Shown piece by piece: positions 23,201 to 33,206 of a DNA stretch of 41,735 nt. The first letter of the stretch is position 1, and every line of letters begins with the position of its first letter. The translations under genes and the position numbers were made by a program. The notes beneath the pieces are model-generated. The model searched no databases, had not been told where the DNA came from, and saw nothing but the letters and a program-made list of their open reading frames with translations. Location of the stretch: NCBI GenBank assembly GCA_027063865.1, contig JAMOQT010000036.1, positions 1 to 41,735 on the forward strand, written 5' to 3'. Origin of the DNA: Nautiliaceae bacterium. Lineage in GTDB: Bacteria; Campylobacterota; Campylobacteria; Campylobacterales; Nautiliaceae.

Positions 23201-23292
23201 GTATAGAGAGTTTTTTATTTTGGTTTGCAACATCTGCATTAATGATAAGTCTTTTTTTATTAATTTTTTCTAAAAAACTAAAAGGAGAGTAA
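23197..23292 (+). CDS. 31-residue single-pass membrane protein
   Basis: ATG at 23197 in the ATGA overlap encodes [10 protein letters not shown], a hydrophobic helix to about residue 25, and a basic KKLKGE end. A TAA immediately precedes the eno ATG, and its last codons supply the eno ribosome site (AAAGGAG). The upstream gene provides CAAAGGA as its own ribosome site. Function is unknown. Confidence 0.65.
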   Translation: MSIESFLFWFATSALMISLFLLIFSKKLKGE

Positions 23293-24558
<1,266 letters not shown>

Positions 24559-24559
24559 A

Positions 24560-24586
24560 CGATGAAAGGTTTTTACCTTTTCATCG
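24560..24586 (+). promoter_or_regulatory. intercistronic hairpin after eno
   Basis: CGATGAAAGGT, loop TTTT, ACCTTTTCATCG makes an 11-bp stem with one extra T. No U-run follows, so it probably marks mRNA processing or partial attenuation between eno and the FtsB-like gene rather than full termination. Confidence 0.55.
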
Positions 24587-24596
24587 GAGTTAATCA

Positions 24597-24845
24597 ATGA
24601 TTGATTTTGACGATTTACAGCAGGATAAAGAAATTGATTATAAAATAATCATAGTCATAATTGTGGCAATACTATTTGCTTTTTATGTTTATGATTTGCT
24701 TTTTGGAAGCAGGTCTTACACAAGGCTAATCGATTTGCAAAACGAATATAAATTGCTCCAAAAGCACGTTCGTGAGCTGAAAAGTAAAAACGAAAAACTT
24801 CAAAAAGAGTATTTTGAATTAAAAGAATTACAAGGCGGAGAGTGA
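24597..24845 (+). CDS. FtsB/DivIC-like septum protein
   Basis: An 82-residue bitopic protein with a short cytoplasmic start, one transmembrane helix at about 18-37 and a coiled coil with leucines (LQNEYKLLQKHVRELKSK, about 46-75). This is the FtsB/DivIC form, which joins FtsL and FtsQ in the divisome. It occupies the HP0155 position in the recA-eno set and overlaps the next start by 4 bases. Confidence 0.8.
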   Translation: MIDFDDLQQDKEIDYKIIIVIIVAILFAFYVYDLLFGSRSYTRLIDLQNEYKLLQKHVRELKSKNEKLQKEYFELKELQGGE

Positions 24846-25414
24846 AAAAGTTACTTTTATTTATTTGCACTTTTTTATTTGCCAGAATAAATCCTTTCGA
24901 ACCTGTAATAAAGCCTCAAAATACGATTGTCATTTCTCCAAAATATTTTAATCACACAAAAGTCGAACTTCCAAGCGATGCTCGGGTTTTAAAAAAAATT
25001 ATTTTTGTGTATCAAAGCGTAAGCGGCGATATAAAACAAAAGGAAGTGCAAATAAATAAACATGTGGATTTTCATAATCCATTATACATCTCTCACGAAC
25101 CGCAGAATTTCCCTATGAAAAAACTGAATTTTTTAAATCTATTTACGATGTATATTAAAAATAAAAAAATTTTTATTCAGACAAAAGATAAACTGATTAG
25201 ACATTTTTTTCTTGTCAAACCTTTCAGGATTGTGTTGGATTTTAGAAAAGATGCGGATTTTCTTACTATTAAAAAGTATTTAAAAAATTCGTTTGTAAAA
25301 AAAGTGGTTGTTGGAAATCACAGCGGCTATTACAGGGTTGTTATATATTTTGATGCAAAATATATGTATAAAATTACAAAAACCACAGAAGGCATAAAAA
25401 TTGAAATCCAATAA
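24842..25414 (+). CDS. AMIN-domain periplasmic protein
   Basis: A 190-residue exported protein with GTG start, a signal peptide (MKKLLLFICTFLFA) and a C-terminal AMIN domain (about 105-190: FRIVLDFRKDADF, VKKVVVGNHSGYYRVVIYF). AMIN domains bind peptidoglycan and localise amidases or secretins. It has no catalytic domain. It overlaps the FtsB-like gene by 4 bases and aroK by 14, the conserved order in this phylum. A cell-wall or division role is likely. Confidence 0.85.
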   Translation: MKKLLLFICTFLFARINPFEPVIKPQNTIVISPKYFNHTKVELPSDARVLKKIIFVYQSVSGDIKQKEVQINKHVDFHNPLYISHEPQNFPMKKLNFLNLFTMYIKNKKIFIQTKDKLIRHFFLVKPFRIVLDFRKDADFLTIKKYLKNSFVKKVVVGNHSGYYRVVIYFDAKYMYKITKTTEGIKIEIQ

Positions 25415-25910
25415 TATAATATTAACAGGTTTTATGGGAAGCGGAAAATCCACCGTTGGAAGAATTCTGGCAAAGGAGCTTGACACTTATTTTCTGGATA
25501 CCGATGTTTTAATCGAAAGTTTTGAAAACAGAAAAATAACCGAAATATTTGAAAAAGAAGGAGAGGAAGCTTTTAGAAAAATGGAAAAAAGATGTTTTGA
25601 ATGGATCAAACAAAATGTGCAAAACACCATCATATCAGTAGGAGGCGGTTTTCCCGTTTATATTCCGGAAATTAAGGAAGCGGGGAGGGTTATTTATTTG
25701 AAAGTCGAGTTTGACGAAATTGTTAAAAGAATGAATAAAGACGAAATAAAAAAAAGACCCCTTTTTCAAGATATTCAAAAGGCGAAAGAACTTTTTGAAA
25801 AAAGAGATAAAATTTATTCCTCATTAGCCGATATAGTAATAGAAAACAGGGATGTGCAAACAACCGTAAAAATGATAAAGGATGGTTATGCAGGTTTCAA
25901 ACAACGCTGA
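25401..25910 (+). CDS. aroK: shikimate kinase
   Basis: A 169-residue shikimate kinase (fifth step after chorismate entry, shikimate to shikimate-3-phosphate). The P-loop GFMGSGKST, FLDTD, the FRKMEKR shikimate contact, VGGGFP and the lid region KRPLFQ are seen. The start is a TTG at 25401 in the overlap with the AMIN gene. The 3' end overlaps the following small gene. Confidence 0.96.
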   Translation: MKSNNIILTGFMGSGKSTVGRILAKELDTYFLDTDVLIESFENRKITEIFEKEGEEAFRKMEKRCFEWIKQNVQNTIISVGGGFPVYIPEIKEAGRVIYLKVEFDEIVKRMNKDEIKKRPLFQDIQKAKELFEKRDKIYSSLADIVIENRDVQTTVKMIKDGYAGFKQR

Positions 25911-26073
25911 TTTAAAAACCGCCATACAGGTTAACGTTCAAAAAAAAGCTCAGGACGTTGTTAAAAACGTATTAGGGGATTTGCTTGAAAAAACGTTTGA
26001 AAATACGAAAAAAATAGAGGAAATGGCTGCAAAGTCAACAGGCAAAGGCGTAAATTTAAACGTGAAAGCATAA
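25888..26073 (+). CDS. 61-residue helical protein
   Basis: I place the start at the ATG at 25888 because AAAGGA lies 5 bases upstream; an ATG two codons earlier overlaps that ribosome site. The protein is soluble, Lys/Asn/Val-rich and mostly helical (LKTAIQVNVQKKAQDVVKN), with a KGVNLNVKA end. It is faintly like the YjfB motility proteins but I cannot confirm it. It is the last gene of the recA-aroK run. Confidence 0.6.
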   Translation: MQVSNNADLKTAIQVNVQKKAQDVVKNVLGDLLEKTFENTKKIEEMAAKSTGKGVNLNVKA

Positions 26074-26147
26074 TTTTCCCTCTCTTTTACCTCTTCTTAT
26101 TTAATCTTAATACCAATTCCAAAAATAAAAATGTCTCATTTATTTTG

Positions 26148-26182
26148 GAGTGAAAGAAAGTGAAAGAAGGTGAAAAGATGTA
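26148..26182 (+). repeat. short period-10 array
   Basis: GTGAAAGAAA, GTGAAAGAAG and GTGAAAAGAT run in tandem just before the glycosylase gene. The words are of the same type as the period-7 arrays. Confidence 0.5.
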
Positions 26183-26203
26183 AATTTTAAAATTGGAGAA
26201 AGA

Positions 26204-26791
26204 ATGGACTGGAAAGAAAAATTAGTTGATTTTTATAAAACAAGAAAAGCGTATATTCAAAAACATTTAAACGAAAATATTGATTTTACGGATGTTTATG
26301 ATCCGTATATTTTTGAAAAGAGGGATAATCCCATAATGGTTGTCGGGGAGGCTCCGGGAGCTAACGAAGTGATGCTGGGAGAGCCTTTTGTGGGAAAAGC
26401 GGGGGAGAATCTTTCATATTTGATTGAAAAAAGCAAACTTGATAGGAAAAAAGATTTTTTAATTACAAACGCGTTTCCTTTCAGGACGTTTGAGAAAAAT
26501 AAAAACAGGACTCCAAAAGCAGATGAATTAAAAACAGGGGCGAAACTTTTAGAAAAAGAAATCGAAATAGTGCAACCTAAAATAATTCTTTTATTAGGCA
26601 ATTCGGCAATAAAGGCTTTTTCATATATAACTTGGGCAAAAGAGGTTAAAAATTTAAAAAAATGCGGCGTGTATGAAATGGGTAGGTATAAAATAGGTGT
26701 GTGTTTTCATCCATCACCCCTGGCTTTTAACAGACGTGATATAAGAAAATCTTTAGAAGAGTTTTTTAAAAACCTAAAAACACTTATTTGA
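26204..26791 (+). CDS. uracil-DNA glycosylase-superfamily protein
   Basis: A 195-residue protein with VVGEAPGANEVMLGEPFVGKAG (motif I, as in family 4 and 5 enzymes) and CFHPSPLAF (motif II, normally HPS). These remove uracil from DNA. The N-terminal and central cysteines that hold the 4Fe-4S cluster in family 4 are not seen; only two cysteines exist, both late. It may be a cluster-free subgroup. SD GGAGAAAG precedes the ATG. Confidence 0.82.
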   Translation: MDWKEKLVDFYKTRKAYIQKHLNENIDFTDVYDPYIFEKRDNPIMVVGEAPGANEVMLGEPFVGKAGENLSYLIEKSKLDRKKDFLITNAFPFRTFEKNKNRTPKADELKTGAKLLEKEIEIVQPKIILLLGNSAIKAFSYITWAKEVKNLKKCGVYEMGRYKIGVCFHPSPLAFNRRDIRKSLEEFFKNLKTLI

Positions 26792-26851
26792 CACATTTTC
26801 CCTTTACATTAGGTTAAGCGTTTAATATAATAAAACAAAAAAAGGACGGAT

Positions 26852-27142
26852 ATGGCAAGAGAAATAAATGAACAGATTTTAAGTTTCGGAGAAATTCAAG
26901 AAGCGCATGAGAGTTTTACTATAGCATACGGAAGTGTAAGAGTTGAACAAAACAGACTATATAAAGACGTGCTTCCTACCGATGCTGTTAAACAGGTAAT
27001 AATTATGCTTCAAGAACAAGCCGCGGAAATGGAAGCGGACGGCGTTAAAAACATAACTGTAACCGTTACACCCGCTACAAACGAAAAAGGTGAAGCTGTT
27101 ATGGATTATTACGGGATGGGGACTCTTATTAAACTTAAATAA
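26852..27142 (+). CDS. 96-residue protein of unknown function
   Basis: A soluble, acidic protein with an alpha/beta pattern: AREINEQILSFGEIQEAHE, VRVEQNRLYKDVLPTDAV, a helix with two Met and Gln-rich turns (VKQVIIMLQEQAAEMEADG), then VKNITVTVTPATNEKG. A good AAAAGGA ribosome site precedes it. I recognise no family. It lies between the glycosylase and convergent purN. Confidence 0.7.
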   Translation: MAREINEQILSFGEIQEAHESFTIAYGSVRVEQNRLYKDVLPTDAVKQVIIMLQEQAAEMEADGVKNITVTVTPATNEKGEAVMDYYGMGTLIKLK

Positions 27143-27658
27143 TCACCCGCAAAGCATCTCAATCACAGCCGGGAGGAATTTATGCTCGGCTTTTTTCAGT
27201 TCTTTATGATACTCTTCAAATGTATTGAATTTATCAGGGTTTATATGGTATTGGAGTATTATATCTCCGCTGTCAAGCTCGATATCAGCGTAATGAATTG
27301 TAATTCCGCAAGACTTTTTAGCTTCAAAAGATAATTTATCCGCATTTAAACCCTTAAAATCGGGGAGTATGCTTGGATGTAAATTGATTATTTTTCCTTT
27401 GAATTCGTTGATTATAAATTCCGGAACTATTCTCATATACCCGGCAAGTACTATTAAATCGGGATTAAGTTCTTTTAATTTTTCATAAATTTCTTTATGG
27501 TCTTTGCTTATTAATAGGGGAGGGAGTTTTTTTTCTTTCAGAACTTCGGAATCCGCTCTGTTAGTAATACCTAAAATTACTTGATAATTTGTCTGATGTT
27601 TTAATATGTTTAAAAAATTGCTTCCGCCTTTGCCAAAGAAAACTACTATTTTTTTCAA
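27143..27658 (-). CDS. purN: phosphoribosylglycinamide formyltransferase PurN
   Basis: A 171-residue folate-dependent GAR transformylase of purine synthesis. GGSNFLNIL, LAGYMRIV, INLHPSILPDFKG with catalytic Asn/His and a late Asp in ELDSGDIILQ are visible. The start is set at the TTG at 27658 (KKIVVFFGKGGSN), preceded by AAAAGG 5 bases upstream. The track ATG ten codons earlier would add non-family residues and overlap that ribosome site. The stop abuts the end of the 96-residue gene (convergent). Confidence 0.93.
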   Translation of the reverse strand: MKKIVVFFGKGGSNFLNILKHQTNYQVILGITNRADSEVLKEKKLPPLLISKDHKEIYEKLKELNPDLIVLAGYMRIVPEFIINEFKGKIINLHPSILPDFKGLNADKLSFEAKKSCGITIHYADIELDSGDIILQYHINPDKFNTFEEYHKELKKAEHKFLPAVIEMLCG

Positions 27659-27725
27659 AACAAACCTTTTTGGATGTAATTTTATCACAAAGATTTTATA
27701 TTTTTTGAATTGATATGGAAAAGAT

Positions 27726-27941
27726 CAGGGTTGTTTCATGTTAAACTACAAAGATAAAAATATGACAGCTTCGTGCTCCTTTTTGCTTACGCAACACTCA
27801 AATTTTGCTAAAAAGTGCGAACGGCAAGCGCCCTTACGGGTAGACGCACTTTTTTTAACGCAAAATTTTCGTTAAAATCCGCAACGCTGTCATATTTTTA
27901 CTTTTTCGTTGTTTGAATTTTATCAGCGTGAAACAGCCCTG
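27726..27941 (+). mobile_element. MITE copy 2 (216 bp)
   Basis: Same orientation and near identical to copy 1: CAGGGTTGTTTCATGTT at the left and AGCGTGAAACAGCCCTG at the right, the perfect 10-base duplication TGGAAAAGAT at 27716-27725 and 27942-27951. Arms TAAAAATATGACAGC occur in both halves in inverted form. It lies between purN and tRNA-Phe and has no coding capacity. Confidence 0.93.
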
Positions 27942-28074
27942 TGGAAAAGATGAGCAGAGAAGAAGAGAGTGATTTAAATTATTTAATATTTTTAAAAAAT
28001 CTAAAATACACAGTGCCAGACACTAGTTTGATAAATAAATTTTTTTCGACTATTAATTATTTTACAATTTTAAA

Positions 28075-28150
28075 TGGTGCCCAGGGACGGAATCGAACCG
28101 CCGACACAGGGATTTTCAGTCCCTTGCTCTACCGACTGAGCTACCTGGGC
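28075..28150 (-). tRNA. tRNA-Phe (GAA)
   Basis: A full 76-base cloverleaf with encoded CCA: acceptor GCCCAGG pairs with CCTGGGC, the D arm is GCTCAGTCGGTAGAGC, the anticodon loop is CTGAAAA with anticodon GAA, and the T arm has GGTTCGATTCC. It stands alone and is transcribed on the minus strand toward the MITE. Confidence 0.97.
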
Positions 28151-28329
28151 GGGAGTGAAATTATACTAAACGATTCTTAAAATATGCTTAAAATAAAAAA
28201 TTGACTAGTTTTAAGAAAATTATACAAAACACAAAACACTTTTACATTCATCTTTCTTTTCCTCCTCTTCCCTGATACTAAAAATTAGATTGGTGTTTTT
28301 GTAAAATTTTTGTATTGTTTATATGAATT

Positions 28330-28386
28330 AATGTTCATTTATTGAAATGTCAATGTATTGACATTTAAAATAAAAAGTGTTAGTAT
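28330..28386 (+). promoter_or_regulatory. promoter with tandem operator-like sites before the chemoreceptor
   Basis: TTGACA (28358-28363), a 17-base spacer and TAGTAT (28381-28386) form a sigma70 promoter. Two adjacent 16-base copies, AATGTTCATTTATTGA (28330-28345) and AATGTCAATGTATTGA (28346-28361), match at 13 of 16 positions. The second copy is part of the palindrome AATGTCAATGTATTGACATT, which covers the -35. Confidence 0.65.
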
Positions 28387-28425
28387 TTTTTTAAGTGTTT
28401 TTTTACTAAATCTAAAAGGGAAATA

Positions 28426-30393
28426 ATGAATATCGGCACATTAACACTGCGTAAACTGATGGCGGTTATTTTTATAAGTATGGTTATTGTAGGTATAAAT
28501 ATAGGAAGGGAAACTTATAGTCAGATTGTGTTTATAAACAATAACCATAAGCTCGAAACGCTTATCGATTTAAGTAAAAAATTAAGCGAACTTATTCACG
28601 AAACACAGAAAGAAAGAGGGATGAGCGCTGGTTTTTTAGGCTCAAAAGGTAAAAAATTTGCAACTATGCTGCCTAAACAAAGAATGCTTACGGATGAAAA
28701 AATAAAATGTTATAAAGAATTTATAAAGGAAATAGATTTTTCCGACTTTCCTCCTGAACTTAAAGAAAAAGTTGATGAGCTAAATTCATATCTTGATAAT
28801 TTAGAGTCTATGAGAAACAAAGTTACAAATCAGGAAATTTCATTTAAAGAAGAGGTTAAATGGTATACGGCAATGAATAAAGTGGTCCTTGACGCTATTG
28901 CAAAAACTGCAAAACTGGCACCAGATAAAACAATAGCGCTGGATTTGAATTCATATACCAACTTTTTAAAAGCAAAGGAAAGAGCTGGGATTGAAAGGGC
29001 TGTGGGAAGTGTTATTTTCGGTAAAGACAAGGCTACGAAACCTCTTTTAATAAAATTTGTAAAACTTATAACCGAACAGAAAACTTATACCGATGCATTT
29101 TTGGCAACGGCTAATGAAACAATGACAAAAATGTATTTTGAAACTGTAAAAAAACCTCCTTTTATTAAAGTGGAAAATTACAGAGAGCTTATTCTCTCAA
29201 AAGAATCCGGCTATAATGTAAATCCTGAAATATGGTTTAAAACTATAACTGAGAAAATCAACCTTTTAAAACAGATGGACGATAAAATAGCCGATATTAC
29301 AAAAAAAGATTTAAGCAGACTTTCAAGTGACGCTGTCATATATATTGCTTTGGGTATTTTGGCTTTGATATTATTGATAGTAACTTTTGTATCGGCTTAT
29401 ATTCTTTCTAAAAAACTGCATGAAACGGAAGAATTTATTTATGAATTGACAAAAAGCAAAAATCTATCCGCTAACATTAATATTGACGACATTACCGAAT
29501 TTAAAGAAGTAAAAGAAGCGCTAAGGAAATTTTTAGATTTGGTAAGAGAGTTTATTGTTAATTCTAAAAACAGTGCCGAACAAAATAAAAACGCTGTTGA
29601 AAGATTAAAAAACTCATTTAAAAATATCATTAATGAAATAGTAAAACAAAATAATATAGTAGATAATACATACTCAAAAGCAAATAATTTAAGTAGTAAA
29701 ATTGTAGAGGAAAGCGAAAATTTAGAGAAAATCAAACAGTTTATGCATGAGACGTATGAAAGTCTTTCAAAGGCAACGGATACGATTCAAAACACCATTG
29801 AAGATATTAGGAAAAATGCAGAAAACGAAAACGAGCTTGCGGCAAAATTAAACACCCTCTCAGATGAAGCTCAAAATGTAAATAATGTTTTAAGTGTTAT
29901 AAAAGAGATTGCGGACCAGACTAATCTGTTAGCGCTCAATGCTGCAATTGAGGCTGCAAGGGCGGGAGAGCATGGAAGAGGATTTGCCGTGGTTGCTGAT
30001 GAGGTTAGAAAACTTGCCGAAAAAACGCAAAAAAGTCTTGGAGAAATAGGCTCTACCATAAATGTGGTAATTCAGGAAATAATGGATACTAGTGCGCAGA
30101 TGCAGGAAAGCTCAGCACATATAAATGAACTCTCTTTAAAAACAGGTGATATACAGGAAGATATAAATTTGATTTCACAAAAATTGAATGAGGCTATTGA
30201 TAATGTAAACCGATTTGCAGAAGAAATAGGTATTATTGTAAAAACGATGAAAGAATTTATGAATGATATGAAAGAAGTTGAGAATATTTCTGATTCTAAT
30301 AAAGATAAAATTATTCAAAACGAAAAAAATATAGAAGAAATTGAAAAAATCGCAAATAAAATTTTAGAGGAAATTAAACAGTTTAGATTTTAA
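28426..30393 (+). CDS. methyl-accepting chemotaxis protein with nitrate/nitrite-sensing-type domain
   Basis: A 655-residue chemoreceptor. A transmembrane helix at about 11-27 precedes a periplasmic all-helical sensor with the NIT-domain patterns [13 protein letters not shown] and [15 protein letters not shown] second membrane helix lies near 303-325. A degenerate HAMP-like stretch and long coiled coil lead to the signalling tip [17 protein letters not shown] and [18 protein letters not shown]. No C-terminal CheR/CheB pentapeptide is seen. It probably steers toward an electron acceptor such as nitrate, as the NIT domain suggests; the ligand is inferred. The end overlaps convergent murD by 11 bases. 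Confidence 0.93.
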   Translation: MNIGTLTLRKLMAVIFISMVIVGINIGRETYSQIVFINNNHKLETLIDLSKKLSELIHETQKERGMSAGFLGSKGKKFATMLPKQRMLTDEKIKCYKEFIKEIDFSDFPPELKEKVDELNSYLDNLESMRNKVTNQEISFKEEVKWYTAMNKVVLDAIAKTAKLAPDKTIALDLNSYTNFLKAKERAGIERAVGSVIFGKDKATKPLLIKFVKLITEQKTYTDAFLATANETMTKMYFETVKKPPFIKVENYRELILSKESGYNVNPEIWFKTITEKINLLKQMDDKIADITKKDLSRLSSDAVIYIALGILALILLIVTFVSAYILSKKLHETEEFIYELTKSKNLSANINIDDITEFKEVKEALRKFLDLVREFIVNSKNSAEQNKNAVERLKNSFKNIINEIVKQNNIVDNTYSKANNLSSKIVEESENLEKIKQFMHETYESLSKATDTIQNTIEDIRKNAENENELAAKLNTLSDEAQNVNNVLSVIKEIADQTNLLALNAAIEAARAGEHGRGFAVVADEVRKLAEKTQKSLGEIGSTINVVIQEIMDTSAQMQESSAHINELSLKTGDIQEDINLISQKLNEAIDNVNRFAEEIGIIVKTMKEFMNDMKEVENISDSNKDKIIQNEKNIEEIEKIANKILEEIKQFRF

Positions 30394-31558
30394 TAACAAA
30401 TTTTTTAAAAATTTCCCCTCTTTGTTTATATCCGCTGAACTGATCAAAACTTGCACAAGCAGGGCTTAAAAGTGCTACAGATTTATTGTCGTGCAGTTTT
30501 GATATTTCATTTACTGCGTTTTTAAGCTCACCGCTTATCCGGTGTTTGATGTTGAACTGTTCTGCAAATTTTTTAAAAACAGACGTATCTTTACCTATAA
30601 TGAAAAGTATTATATCAAGGTTTTTCATATATTTAAAAAGGTTTTCAAAATTCTGTCCCTTGCCGTCGCCGCCTAAAATAAGTAATATTTTTTTATCTTT
30701 GTATCGTTTCAGAGCGTTTAGGGTTGCGTCTATGTTTGTGGCTTTTGAATCGTCAACCCATATTCTGCCTTTAGAATCTTTAAACTCTTCAAGTTTGTGC
30801 GGGTCTATTTTAAAACCGCTTAAATTTTTTTCTTTTAAAAACAGTATTTTATAAACAGCTTTTGCAAGAAGTTCGTCAAGCAGGAAAGGCATTTGAAATT
30901 CTTTTGTTTCAAATCCGAAATATTTGATTAAATCCCTTTCGTTTTCGTAAAGTATTTTAAACGCCTGTGTCTTGGTATCAAGGTTTTTTGGCATTATTAC
31001 CACATCTCTTTCGGTCATTCTTTTAAGGGGCGAAAGTTTTGCTTTGACATATTCTTCAAAACTTCCGTGCCATGAAATGTGATCTTCCCTCAGAGGCAGG
31101 ATTAAAAAAATATTAGGTTTTGCATATTTGGTGTAGTAAAGTTGAAAGCTGCTTGTTTCCACAATCCAAAAATCGGCGTTTTTATTCATATTTGCCAGAG
31201 GAATGCCGATATTTCCGCCAATGTCGGCATTATATGTTTTTAGTAAATGATATGTCATTTGAGTGGTGGTGGTTTTGCCGTTTGTGCCTGTTATCCATAT
31301 CTGAAAAGGTGCATATTCATAAAAATAGTCAAATTCGCTTATTAAATTTTTTGCTTTTTTAATAAGCAGATGGGTTGGAGGAATTCCGGGCGATGTTATT
31401 TCAAGAATTGATTTTTCGGGGTTGAATTCTTTTGAAGGTAAAAGCTTGTTTCCATATTTATCGAACGAAGCTTCTTTAAAACTGTCGTCAAATATATGCC
31501 ATCCTCCGCTTTTTGCTATCGCTTTTGTTGTAAGGCCGTAACCAAACAGTGATTTCAT
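30383..31558 (-). CDS. murD: UDP-N-acetylmuramoyl-L-alanine--D-glutamate ligase MurD
   Basis: A 391-residue Mur ligase that adds D-Glu to UDP-MurNAc-Ala. The ATP P-loop [18 protein letters not shown], the catalytic [11 protein letters not shown] and WVDDSKATN are present. The start overlaps the sppA stop as ATGA. Helicobacter has murD directly beside mraY; here sppA and a toxin-like pair separate them. Confidence 0.95.
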   Translation of the reverse strand: MKSLFGYGLTTKAIAKSGGWHIFDDSFKEASFDKYGNKLLPSKEFNPEKSILEITSPGIPPTHLLIKKAKNLISEFDYFYEYAPFQIWITGTNGKTTTTQMTYHLLKTYNADIGGNIGIPLANMNKNADFWIVETSSFQLYYTKYAKPNIFLILPLREDHISWHGSFEEYVKAKLSPLKRMTERDVVIMPKNLDTKTQAFKILYENERDLIKYFGFETKEFQMPFLLDELLAKAVYKILFLKEKNLSGFKIDPHKLEEFKDSKGRIWVDDSKATNIDATLNALKRYKDKKILLILGGDGKGQNFENLFKYMKNLDIILFIIGKDTSVFKKFAEQFNIKHRISGELKNAVNEISKLHDNKSVALLSPACASFDQFSGYKQRGEIFKKFVIKI

Positions 31559-32466
31559 TGGTTTAAATAACCTTTAAGAAGTTCTCCTAAATCTGAATCA
31601 AGTTTTATGTTTAAATACGGAAATTTTTTCTTATCAAAATTTATATTTACAAATTCCACATCTCCTAATCTTTTTTTGATTTCATTTTTAAATTCCGTAA
31701 GAGTTGAAATGTTATCGACAAGCACACCTTTAACTTTTGTTGCTATAAATATTTTTCCATCGGCATATTTTTTTAATTTATCAACCGATATGTTTCTGTC
31801 TTTTGCCACCGTTTTTAAGAAATTGTCGTATGTCGGAAGCAGGAGGTTGTTCATGATATATTCTTTTTGGGCAGGTGAGGCTTTTTTAAATAATGAAATC
31901 GGTTTTTTGTATTTTCCGACCGTAATATCGTCTTCTTCGACTCCTAATTTTTTGGCAAGTTTACCTATTACGTAATGCGGCATTATAACGCCTATGCTTC
32001 CTACAACTGCGTTTTTGTTAGCGACTATCGGTTTAATTGCGCTTATAATGTAATACCCGCCGCTTGCCGCCATGCTTTCAACATAAACGTTTACTTTTTT
32101 GGTTTTGTTTAGGAATTTCAGGTATGCGTTAAATTCATCACTGGCACTCGGACTGCCTCCCGGCGTGTTGAATATCAAAAGAAACTCTTTGCATTTTTTG
32201 TCTTTTTTGAGCCGGTCCATTTTATTCATTATTTTATGGATGTAGTCCACCGTAATTGTTTTATTGATGTTAATTACCGCAACATAAGGTTTTGCAGATG
32301 ATATTTCGGGTTTTAAGGTTTTTTTTAAAAAGACACCAAGAGCCGCCAGTTCGGCCATAATTAAGAGTATTACGCCAAAAAGAATTACTTTTTCCTTAAG
32401 GGCTTTAATTTTAAATATTTTAAGTTCGGCTTTTAGTTTTTCGTTTTCTGCATTGTAGTTTTCCAT
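31555..32466 (-). CDS. sppA: signal peptide peptidase SppA
   Basis: A 303-residue membrane-anchored serine peptidase of the S49 family that cleaves left-over signal peptides. An N-terminal anchor helix lies near 27-47. The nucleophile S135 is in SMAASGGYYI and the general-base Lys is in the GKYKKP motif (about K186). NTPGGSPSASDEF is the classic substrate-binding segment. It is short and single-domain, the common bacterial form. Confidence 0.93.
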   Translation of the reverse strand: MENYNAENEKLKAELKIFKIKALKEKVILFGVILLIMAELAALGVFLKKTLKPEISSAKPYVAVININKTITVDYIHKIMNKMDRLKKDKKCKEFLLIFNTPGGSPSASDEFNAYLKFLNKTKKVNVYVESMAASGGYYIISAIKPIVANKNAVVGSIGVIMPHYVIGKLAKKLGVEEDDITVGKYKKPISLFKKASPAQKEYIMNNLLLPTYDNFLKTVAKDRNISVDKLKKYADGKIFIATKVKGVLVDNISTLTEFKNEIKKRLGDVEFVNINFDKKKFPYLNIKLDSDLGELLKGYLNQ

Positions 32467-32479
32467 AATTACTCCAAAT

Positions 32480-32806
32480 TTATAATTGAGATAATATTAA
32501 TTCGTCAATTTCTTTTTCAGTTAAATTTGTGATTTGGCTTTTGTCATAAATATATAACAGATGTAATTCTTTTTTAGTTATTTTTAAATAAGTAATAAGT
32601 CTATACCCTCCGCTTTTACCTTTATTTTTATCGCTGTTTTTTATTCTAGCTTTAAATATATTGGATTTTAATTCAATACCTAAATCATCTTTTGTAGTAA
32701 CTGAATTTAAAAAATTATAAACCTCTTCATTTATATGTTTATATTTTTTTGAAAGTTTTTTTACTGCTTTTATATATAGAGATTGCTCGATTATTTGTAG
32801 TTTCAT
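32480..32806 (-). CDS. RelE/HigB-like toxin
   Basis: A 108-residue protein with the RelE-superfamily layout. LYIKAVKKLSKKYKHINEEV opens it, and KNKGKSGGYRLITYLK with the late LLYIYDKSQITNLTEKEIDEL matches the HigB2/YgjM-like group (KGGGYR and LLxxYxKxxxxNLT). These cut mRNA at the ribosome. The ATG overlaps the upstream small gene by 4 bases, so the partner is probably its antitoxin. It lies between mraY and sppA. Confidence 0.82.
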   Translation of the reverse strand: MKLQIIEQSLYIKAVKKLSKKYKHINEEVYNFLNSVTTKDDLGIELKSNIFKARIKNSDKNKGKSGGYRLITYLKITKKELHLLYIYDKSQITNLTEKEIDELILSQL

Positions 32807-33021
32807 AGTTCTAGTTCTATATATTTATCTGTTTTTACTCCTTTAGAGTTTTTTACATCCTCTAATGTTTTATGAAAGTTTTTTATATCGTATAATATTT
32901 CTTTTTCATAATCATTATGTAATACTTTATATTCTTTGAGTATTCCGTCTTTTTTAAAAAGTTCTAAAAACTCAAAAAAAATTTCTGATTTAATATCATT
33001 TACACTAATTTTCAATTCCAT
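32803..33021 (-). CDS. probable antitoxin of the RelE-like toxin
   Basis: A 72-residue, acidic/amphipathic protein (ISVNDIKSEIFFEFLELFKK, then HKTLEDVKNSKG) starting with MELKIS and an AAAGGAT ribosome site. No named DNA-binding motif is clear. The role is inferred from its coupling (ATGA) to the toxin-like gene downstream; many such partners are short helical proteins that wrap the toxin. Confidence 0.6.
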   Translation of the reverse strand: MELKISVNDIKSEIFFEFLELFKKDGILKEYKVLHNDYEKEILYDIKNFHKTLEDVKNSKGVKTDKYIELEL

Positions 33022-33206
33022 CTTTATCCTTTTTTATATATTTGTTGCTTAAAGTAATATGTGCCCGTATATGCCATACGTCGATTAATAATGTAAAACA
33101 ACTAGTAAAAATAAATTTTTTTCATTTCATGTATAAAAGGTTTTATCTTGTTTTCGTTAATTATATCAATTTTTTATATAATTTTTCCATCAATTTTTAT
33201 ACTTTC

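Noticed and set aside
27941-28180. A 79-codon open frame on the plus strand
   Set aside because: It starts at the MITE end and runs antisense through tRNA-Phe; it has no ribosome site and no family resemblance.
28346-28365. Palindrome AATGTCAATGTATTGACATT as an FNR/CRP box
   Set aside because: FNR and CRP sites need TTGAT-N4-ATCAA or TGTGA-N6-TCACA spacing; this one has a 2-base centre, so only an unnamed operator is proposed.
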